A stretch of 5,720 nt of DNA, from contig SFMI01000111.1 of the NCBI GenBank assembly GCA_004554425.1, forward strand, positions 1 to 5,720, in the 5' to 3' direction. Below the pieces are notes generated by a model. That model worked only from the letters and a program-made list of their open reading frames with translations, did not search any database and had not been told where the DNA came from. The number at the start of each line of letters is the position of its first letter. Position 1 is the first letter of the stretch. Source of the stretch: Candidatus Saccharimonadota bacterium (GTDB taxonomy: Bacteria; Eremiobacterota; Xenobia; Xenobiales; Xenobiaceae). A program made the position numbers and the translations under genes. Below, one piece after another: positions 1-4,391 of this stretch.

Positions 1-1
1 A

Positions 2-247
2 ATGTTGCATAGTATAAACAATCTTGTTGTTGTTAGCGTTCCAAGGAGCAAAATTGAGGAATCCTCTAATAGTGGTAAATACACCACGATAAATTCCGCT
101 GACAATTATACTGCTGCCGGCAAATTGAGTCTTGGCTTTAGTCATGCCCAAAGTATGCTCCAAGTCACCTACATTACTATATGTAGTAATAACAGCATAA
201 ATAAAATAAGCAAGTACAAAGAAAGCGAGCAATATTAAAATAATCAT
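2..247 (-). CDS. Unrecognised N-terminally membrane-anchored protein (partial, runs off the left edge)
   Basis: An open frame of 82 codons reads leftwards from an ATG at 247-245 to the window edge with no stop, so the 3' end is missing. I do not recognise the family. The protein begins MIILILLAFFVLAYFIYAVI, a strong hydrophobic segment (residues 1 to about 22) that fits a signal anchor or first transmembrane helix. The following stretch is more polar, with TKAKTQ near residues 36-41, a further moderately hydrophobic part near 45-65, and an Asn-rich NANNNK near 70-75. A purine-rich AGGAG lies at 265-261, 13 bases from the ATG: a good match but rather long spacing. It lies downstream of the M42 peptidase gene on the same strand, with an 85-base gap, so co-transcription is possible but not shown. 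The opposite strand also has an open frame here, but without an equally convincing start or protein character. Confidence 0.55.
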   Translation of the reverse strand, partial: MIILILLAFFVLAYFIYAVITTYSNVGDLEHTLGMTKAKTQFAGSSIIVSGIYRGVFTTIRGFLNFAPWNANNNKIVYTMQH

Positions 248-260
248 AATATAATAAAAG

Positions 261-265
261 CTCCT
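261..265 (-). promoter_or_regulatory. Ribosome binding site of the left-edge membrane protein
   Basis: On the minus strand the sequence reads CCAGGAG, followed 13 bases later by ATG. The match to the anti-Shine-Dalgarno core is good, but the spacing is longer than the usual 5-10 bases. It is the main reason for preferring the minus-strand frame here. Confidence 0.4.
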
Positions 266-332
266 GGTTATCAGTTTCTGCCTAACGCAGCATTTTTTAA
301 CGAACTAAACGGCCAATAAGCTTAATATAAAG

Positions 333-1406
333 CTAAACAGCTGACAGCTCGCATACTTCATTGAAATTGATCCCGGAAGAGCAACTGCGTACAAAAGCTT
401 CCGCTAAGTCTACAGCAACTTCCAAATCAGACCATTCCATCACTTCGTTGGGCGTGTGCATATAGCGTATAGGAATAGAAATAATTCCTACAGCTACTCC
501 ACTGTTGGCTACTTGAATAACTCCGGCATCAGTGGAAGTGACTACCGAAGAGGGCTGAATTTGATACTTTATACCTAAACCTTCAGCCGTATCGACTAAA
601 CGCTTGAAAACTAAAGAGCTAGTGTTGGGGCCGCGCACAATGACGGGGCCACGCCCTAAAGCAACGTCGCCCAAAAGGCGCTTATCTAATCCAGGCGTAT
701 CCATAGTGTGACAAACATCAATCACTAAAGCTATCTGAGGGTTTATGTTGGCTATAGCCGCTTCGGCTCCGCGCATGCCTATTTCTTCTTGTACAGCAGA
801 TAAAGCTGTCAGCTCAACTTTATCCAGACTACCACTCAAGCGAGCAAAAGTTTCGGCCACAACATACATACCAGCCCTATTGTCTAAGGCCGGAGAAGAA
901 ACACGCCGCTCTCCCAACTCAGTCAACTCAGAAACATAACTGACTGGATCTCCCAAACGCACCATTTGTCTAGCTTCGGCGCCATTTCTGGCTCCAATAT
1001 CTACCCAAATTCCGGTAATGGAGGGAGAAGCAGCGCGTTCGCTATCGCTTTGCATATGGTGGGGTTTGGTACCAATGACACCATAAATATCGCGTCCCTC
1101 GGTTTTTATAACCACCCTTTGCGAAATGGCCGTTTTAACGCTGTGACTACCTATAGGTTGCAAATAAAGCAAACCATCTTCAGAAATATATCGAATTAAA
1201 AAACCGATTTCGTCAGCGTGACAATCAAGTAACACCCTATTAGGAGCGCCGGGATTGATAATTCCCCACACAGATCCCATAACATCTGAACAAAGCTTGG
1301 CGGCATGATGGCGAATATGGCTTAAAAAAACTGATTGTACATCTTTTTCGCAGCCGGAAACGCCGCGCACTGCAGTAAGTTGTTTCAAAAAATCCTTGTT
1401 CAGCAT
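333..1406 (-). CDS. M42-family metallo-aminopeptidase
   Basis: A complete 357-residue protein of the M42 (FrvX/TET-like glutamyl or deblocking aminopeptidase, often labelled endoglucanase) family: cytosolic dinuclear-metal enzymes that assemble into large hollow complexes and trim amino acids from peptides. All expected active-site elements are visible. H63 and D65 lie in CHADEIG, the bridging Asp D175 in ALDNRAG, catalytic Glu E207 and metal ligand E208 in QEEIG, ligand D230 in VIDV, and the last His ligand H317 in YMHTPNEV. The region between about residues 70 and 160 corresponds to the inserted dimerisation/PDZ-like domain. The length is typical. The ATG at 1406-1404 has no strong ribosome binding site, only a GGAAGC about 20 bases upstream. 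The gene ends with TAG. It is transcribed divergently from xseA, and I see no functional tie to that cluster. Exact substrate preference cannot be told; M42 members range from glutamyl- to broad aminopeptidases. Confidence 0.93.
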   Translation of the reverse strand: MLNKDFLKQLTAVRGVSGCEKDVQSVFLSHIRHHAAKLCSDVMGSVWGIINPGAPNRVLLDCHADEIGFLIRYISEDGLLYLQPIGSHSVKTAISQRVVIKTEGRDIYGVIGTKPHHMQSDSERAASPSITGIWVDIGARNGAEARQMVRLGDPVSYVSELTELGERRVSSPALDNRAGMYVVAETFARLSGSLDKVELTALSAVQEEIGMRGAEAAIANINPQIALVIDVCHTMDTPGLDKRLLGDVALGRGPVIVRGPNTSSLVFKRLVDTAEGLGIKYQIQPSSVVTSTDAGVIQVANSGVAVGIISIPIRYMHTPNEVMEWSDLEVAVDLAEAFVRSCSSGINFNEVCELSAV

Positions 1407-1442
1407 ATTTTAGGCTACAGCTTCCGTTTCTAAAAATTAAAA

Positions 1443-1461
1443 AGCCTCGGTAGAGAAGGCT
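1443..1461 (-). terminator. Weak hairpin plus T-tract in the leader of the M42 gene (possible terminator or attenuator)
   Basis: Read on the minus strand, AGCCT, a 9-base loop and AGGCT form a 5-base-pair stem directly followed by TTTTTAATTTTT (1443 down to 1432). This has the shape of a small intrinsic terminator placed about 37 bases before the M42 start codon. No gene lies just upstream on this strand, so it would act on the M42 leader or on antisense transcripts from xseA. The stem is short, so the call is tentative. Confidence 0.25.
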
Positions 1462-1537
1462 ATCTTTCCCCGCAGCGGAGCTTCACTCCAAGCTTTTCTA
1501 ATCCTGCCACTGAAATAATGCACAAGCAGGTTTAGCC

Positions 1538-1566
1538 CTGAAAATATCAGAAAATACGTATATACA
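1538..1566 (+). promoter_or_regulatory. Candidate sigma-70 type promoter for the xseA operon
   Basis: CTGAAA (1538-1543) and TATACA (1561-1566), 17 bases apart, each match the consensus -35 and -10 hexamers at four of six positions. They lie about 70 bases before the xseA start, in the most AT-rich part of the intergenic region. Overlapping alternatives for the -10 (TATATA at 1559, TACAAT at 1563) make the exact placement uncertain. Confidence 0.25.
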
Positions 1567-1620
1567 ATTTCAGCCAAGCCTAGAATTGTAACTTTTATTG
1601 CTTCTTCCACACAACTCGTC

Positions 1621-1625
1621 GGAGG
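1621..1625 (+). promoter_or_regulatory. Ribosome binding site of xseA
   Basis: A full GGAGG sits 9 bases before the TTG at 1635. No in-frame ATG or GTG lies nearby, so this site decides the unusual TTG start. Confidence 0.75.
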
Positions 1626-1634
1626 TTTGTCGCT

Positions 1635-3176
1635 TTGTCAACTCAATGGGACTATTATCCAAAAAACATTCTCAAAGAAGAAAATATTGCTAACAGTTCC
1701 GAGGACGTTTGTGCTGTCAGAGAAAAAGTGGCCGGTAGTTTAAAGGCTCCCGTATCTGTAGGCCAGGCTATAGCAGTTCTCAATTCACTTTTCAAAGAGA
1801 GCCCCATTCTTTACTTTTGCATAATAGGAGAACTGAGCAAACTTACCATTCATAGCAGCGGCCATCTTTATTTTGAAATGCGCGATCAAAATAATCAGGG
1901 CGTTATCAGTTGCAAAATGTGGAGAAATCGTCTGGCCAAAAATAAAATCAAACCAGAAAAGCTCAAGTTGGGACAAAATCTTATTTTAACTGGACGCTTT
2001 AGCCTTTACGATAAAAACGGCAAGCTCGATTTTGAAGCAGATAATATTATTCCCTGCGATCAGGGCAAGCTTCTGGAAGAACTGGAAGAATTGCGCCGCC
2101 GCTTACAAGCCGAAGGCCTTTTTGCTGCCGAGCTTAAAAAAGCTTTGCCTACTTTTCCCAGAGTTGTAGGCGTAGCCACTTCCCAAAGCGGACAAGCCAT
2201 ACAAGATATACTTCGCACTCTTAAAAATCGCTGTCCACACATAAAAGTAGTGCTAGCTCCCTGCTTATGTCAGGGAAAAGGTGCCGAGCGCTCAATTATA
2301 AAAGCGCTCAAAGCTTTGGAGCAAAGATCAGATATAGATTGCGTTATTGTTGGTCGCGGCGGCGGCTCGCAAAGCGATTTACATGTTTACAATAATGAAG
2401 AGTTGGTACGCTTTATAGCTGCTTATAGCAAACCTATCATTTCGGCCGTAGGTCACGAAGGCGACCATTTGCTTACTGACGATGCGGCCGACAGACGAGC
2501 CTCTACTCCTACCCAAGCGGCCGAACTCGTTTCCATTACGCGCCAAGAACGCTTAGCTGAGCTTGAGCAAAAGCGCAATCGTATTGTCGAAGCGGTCTAT
2601 CGCCATCTATCTCATCAGGAAGAGGGCTTGCAACTTCTGTCTTCTCGTTTGCCTCAACTACTGCGCCATAAGCTGGAATTGGGTATAAATTCTCTGGGCA
2701 ATTTGCGTCATAGGCTCAATCTTTGCAATCCCAGTCGCTATATTCCCCAACGCCGCCAAGACTTAACTCAAAAAGCTGAGCAACTAAAAAAATTGGCCCA
2801 GCGTCTATGGCAACAAAAATATGAGCAATTGCAATGCTTGCAAGATAGGTTGCAAATTTATTTGCAAAGTTATTTACCGCGTCAGGAAGAAAAACTGGCC
2901 ATTTTAAGTTCTCAGCTTCAATCATTATCACCGGAAAGAGTTTTAGAGCGCGGTTATGCAGTAGTTGTTTCTAATGAAGGTCACGTCTTGCAAGAACAAG
3001 ATGTAAAATGCGGCGCTAAAATACGCATAGCCTTGAAGTTTGGCTGCTTGGAAGCTAAAATCAACGGATTTACCCAAGGCGATCCTTTGGACAATTTACG
3101 TAATAGGCAACGTATACAATCACCAGGAAACAAAAAAGCCAAGGTTTCTTTAGAGCAAAGCGCTCTTTTCGATTAG
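1635..3176 (+). CDS. xseA: Exodeoxyribonuclease VII large subunit
   Basis: The catalytic subunit of exonuclease VII, which with several XseB copies degrades single-stranded DNA from either end into oligonucleotides. It has 513 residues, against about 450 in well-known members. After a roughly 36-residue N-terminal extension come the OB-fold DNA-binding domain (about 40-138, with SSGHLYFEMRD), the catalytic domain (about 140-300), a long Leu/Gln/Arg-rich coiled-coil region (about 300-430) that carries XseB in this family, and the C-terminal LSPERVLERGYAVV segment (431-476). D191, R241, H274 and D277 correspond, at a constant offset of 36, to residues I recall as important in E. coli (D155, R205, H238, D241). 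RASTPTQAAE is also present. The usual GGGSxEDL reads GGGSQSDL, with Ser replacing Glu at 247. A 37-residue tail ends in QSALFD. The TTG start is supported by GGAGG at 1621. It is the first gene of the probable operon. Confidence 0.96.
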   Translation: MSTQWDYYPKNILKEENIANSSEDVCAVREKVAGSLKAPVSVGQAIAVLNSLFKESPILYFCIIGELSKLTIHSSGHLYFEMRDQNNQGVISCKMWRNRLAKNKIKPEKLKLGQNLILTGRFSLYDKNGKLDFEADNIIPCDQGKLLEELEELRRRLQAEGLFAAELKKALPTFPRVVGVATSQSGQAIQDILRTLKNRCPHIKVVLAPCLCQGKGAERSIIKALKALEQRSDIDCVIVGRGGGSQSDLHVYNNEELVRFIAAYSKPIISAVGHEGDHLLTDDAADRRASTPTQAAELVSITRQERLAELEQKRNRIVEAVYRHLSHQEEGLQLLSSRLPQLLRHKLELGINSLGNLRHRLNLCNPSRYIPQRRQDLTQKAEQLKKLAQRLWQQKYEQLQCLQDRLQIYLQSYLPRQEEKLAILSSQLQSLSPERVLERGYAVVVSNEGHVLQEQDVKCGAKIRIALKFGCLEAKINGFTQGDPLDNLRNRQRIQSPGNKKAKVSLEQSALFD

Positions 3177-3198
3177 TCAGCACTTTTAAATTAACTGT

Positions 3199-3203
3199 AG
3201 GAG
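3199..3203 (+). promoter_or_regulatory. Ribosome binding site of xseB
   Basis: AGGAG lies 9 bases before the ATG of xseB, within the 36-base gap after xseA. No terminator-like hairpin is seen in that gap, which fits co-translation from one transcript. Confidence 0.7.
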
Positions 3204-3212
3204 CTATTATCT

Positions 3213-3422
3213 ATGGACGAAAACAGCAAAATTACCACTTACGAAGCCGGTTACCAAGAGCTAAATTCTATTATTGAAACTTTAGAAAAAGGCGATCAGA
3301 GTTTGGAAAAGACTTTAGAATTGGTATCTAGAGCGAAAGTTCTTCTAGACTACTGTGGCAGCCAACTTAAGCAAGCGCAAAAGCAACTGGAGGTTTTGCA
3401 AACCGATTCGGACATATGCTAA
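3213..3422 (+). CDS. xseB: Exodeoxyribonuclease VII small subunit
   Basis: The 69-residue accessory subunit of exonuclease VII. It has no catalytic residues of its own; several copies bind the helical region of XseA and are needed for activity and to keep the large subunit in check. The family pattern is clear: TYEAGYQELNSIIETLEKGD matches the first helix and Gly-Asp turn, SLEKTLELVSRAKVLL the second helix, and CGSQLKQAQKQLEVLQ the end of the coiled-coil hairpin. Length is normal for the family. ATG at 3213 with AGGAG 9 bases upstream. It sits immediately after xseA, the usual arrangement, so both subunits are made together. A T8 run follows its TAA stop. Confidence 0.93.
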   Translation: MDENSKITTYEAGYQELNSIIETLEKGDQSLEKTLELVSRAKVLLDYCGSQLKQAQKQLEVLQTDSDIC

Positions 3423-3500
3423 TTTTTTTTAGAAGGATTGGTTTTAATCTTTTCTGAAAGGCGCCGCGTTAATTTTTTTCCAGAGAGGACATATATTAAA
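3423..3500 (+). other. xseB-ispA spacer with two T-runs, each followed by a purine-rich site and a TTG
   Basis: This 78-base gap holds TAATTTTTTTT followed by AGAAGGA and a TTG (from 3420), then TAATTTTTTT (3470-3479) followed by CCAGAGAGGA and a TTG at 3501. The first purine block touches its TTG, so it cannot serve that codon, whereas the second is well placed for the TTG at 3501. The first site can also fold weakly: GAAGGATT pairs with AATCTTTT around a GGTTTT loop (one G-U pair inside, another at the end). No convincing intrinsic terminator was found. Confidence 0.4.
3482..3489 (+). promoter_or_regulatory. Ribosome binding site of ispA (decides the start)
   Basis: AGAGAGGA lies 11 bases before the TTG at 3501, after which the protein starts IDTSNFDLKAYLK, the normal N-terminus for this family. 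The in-frame TTG at 3438 would add 21 residues of unlikely Arg/Phe-rich sequence and has no spacing from its purine block. Confidence 0.55.
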
Positions 3501-4364
3501 TTGATTGATACTTCCAATTTCGATTTGAAAGCTTATCTTAAAAAACAGGCTGAGGTAGTAAACCGCGCTTTAGAAGCTTACTTCCCTGCCGACGCTTCTT
3601 ATATTGGTAATTTAGGAGAAGTTATGCGCTACAGTCTCTTCCCTGGCGGCAAGCGTTTTCGTCCTATTCTCACTTTAGCTGTAGCTGAAGCTTTAGGTTT
3701 AGATCCCCAGTTAGCTTTGCCTGCCGCTTGCTCTTTCGAGTTGGTACATTGCTTCTCGTTAGTACACGACGATTTGCCTTGTATGGACAATGACGATATG
3801 CGTCGTGGCAAGCCTACCGTACACAAAGCCTACGGCGAAGATACCGCTTTATTGGCTGGCGACGCCTTAGTTATCGAAGCTTTCAATGTGGCAGCCCAAA
3901 CAGCCATTCCTAATCATCCAGAATTGACTATTGCCATTATAAAAGAGCTGGCTGAAGCTTCCGGCCACTTAGGTATGGTTGGCGGTCAGATTTTAGATAT
4001 GGAAGCTCAACACCACGGAGCCGATCAAGAGAAACTTTTGGCCGTACACAAAGGTAAAACTGGTGCTTTGATTCGCGGAGCCGCTCGCGTCGGAGCTATT
4101 GCCGCTCAAGCTACTCCCGATATGTTGGAAGCTATTACCGAATATAGTGAAATTTTGGGTTTAGTGTTCCAAATTACCGACGACATTTTGGATAGCGCCG
4201 ACGATCCCGATCCTATCAGCTTCCCCACCCTTTTCGGCATGGAAGAATCTAAACGCATAGCCAAAGAAAAGACAGCCAGAGCTCTGGAGCTTATCGAGCC
4301 TTTGGGCGAAAAAGCTATTCCTTTGGCAGCTTTGGCCAACTATCTGTTGGTGCGCACAGTCTAA
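3501..4364 (+). CDS. ispA: Short-chain polyprenyl diphosphate synthase, probably farnesyl diphosphate synthase
   Basis: A 287-residue head-to-tail prenyl transferase that condenses DMAPP/GPP with IPP in the cytosol to make precursors of undecaprenyl phosphate, quinones and other isoprenoids. Visible motifs, numbered from the TTG at 3501: GGKRFRP (49-55, IPP binding), the first Asp-rich motif DDLPCMD (D90, D91, D96) followed by RRGKPT, HKGKTG (K186), GGQILDME (Q163) and the second Asp-rich motif DDILD (D227, D228, D231). Phe at the fifth position before the first Asp-rich motif resembles the Tyr found there in bacterial FPP synthases and favours a C15 product. Oddly, only nine residues (SADDPDPIS) separate DDILD from the FP that aligns with family TYP, about 13 fewer than usual, and the GKxxGxD...K lysines of this loop are missing. 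It lies between xseB and a dxs-like gene, the common Bacillota order. Confidence 0.9.
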   Translation: MIDTSNFDLKAYLKKQAEVVNRALEAYFPADASYIGNLGEVMRYSLFPGGKRFRPILTLAVAEALGLDPQLALPAACSFELVHCFSLVHDDLPCMDNDDMRRGKPTVHKAYGEDTALLAGDALVIEAFNVAAQTAIPNHPELTIAIIKELAEASGHLGMVGGQILDMEAQHHGADQEKLLAVHKGKTGALIRGAARVGAIAAQATPDMLEAITEYSEILGLVFQITDDILDSADDPDPISFPTLFGMEESKRIAKEKTARALELIEPLGEKAIPLAALANYLLVRTV

Positions 4365-4391
4365 GATTATAAGTAGGACTGTTATAAGATC

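Larger units (their letters stand above)
1407..1634. other. Divergent intergenic region between the M42 peptidase and xseA
   Basis: This 228-base stretch has no credible gene and no tRNA-like fold that I can see. It must carry the promoters of both divergent transcription units. It contains several short inverted repeats: AGCCT/AGGCT at 1443-1461, GGAG/CTCC at 1477-1489, and AGCTT/AAGCT at 1479-1494, the last followed by TTTC. There is also an AT-rich tract around 1541-1570 containing the palindrome GTATATAC (1558-1565). None is strong enough to name as a known riboswitch or T-box; I looked for the T-box core on the minus strand and did not find it. Confidence 0.6.

Noticed and set aside
2..238. 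A 78-codon plus-strand open frame at the left edge
   Set aside because: It is antisense to a frame with a ribosome binding site and a transmembrane N-terminus; its own Ser/Asn-rich translation has no recognisable domain and no ribosome binding site is visible.
278..297. CTGC-CTAAC-GCAG followed by CATTTTTT as a plus-strand terminator
   Set aside because: The stem has only four base pairs, and no plus-strand gene ends upstream of it.
745..1199. Two short plus-strand open frames (64 and 77 codons)
   Set aside because: Both lie antisense within the complete M42 peptidase gene, whose active-site motifs are intact across them.
1479..1499. AGCTT/AAGCT hairpin followed by TTTC as a plus-strand terminator or regulatory leader
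   Set aside because: The stem is short, the T-run is brief, and no gene ends before it; chance is a sufficient explanation in this AT-rich spacer.
1407..1634. A T-box, riboswitch or tRNA in the divergent intergenic region
   Set aside because: I looked for the T-box core sequence and a tRNA cloverleaf with a GTTCGA-type arm on both strands and found neither.
3438..3500. TTG at 3438 as the start of ispA, giving 308 residues
   Set aside because: The purine block directly abuts this TTG, leaving no room for ribosome binding, and the added 21 residues do not resemble the family N-terminus. TTG at 3501 has a properly spaced site.
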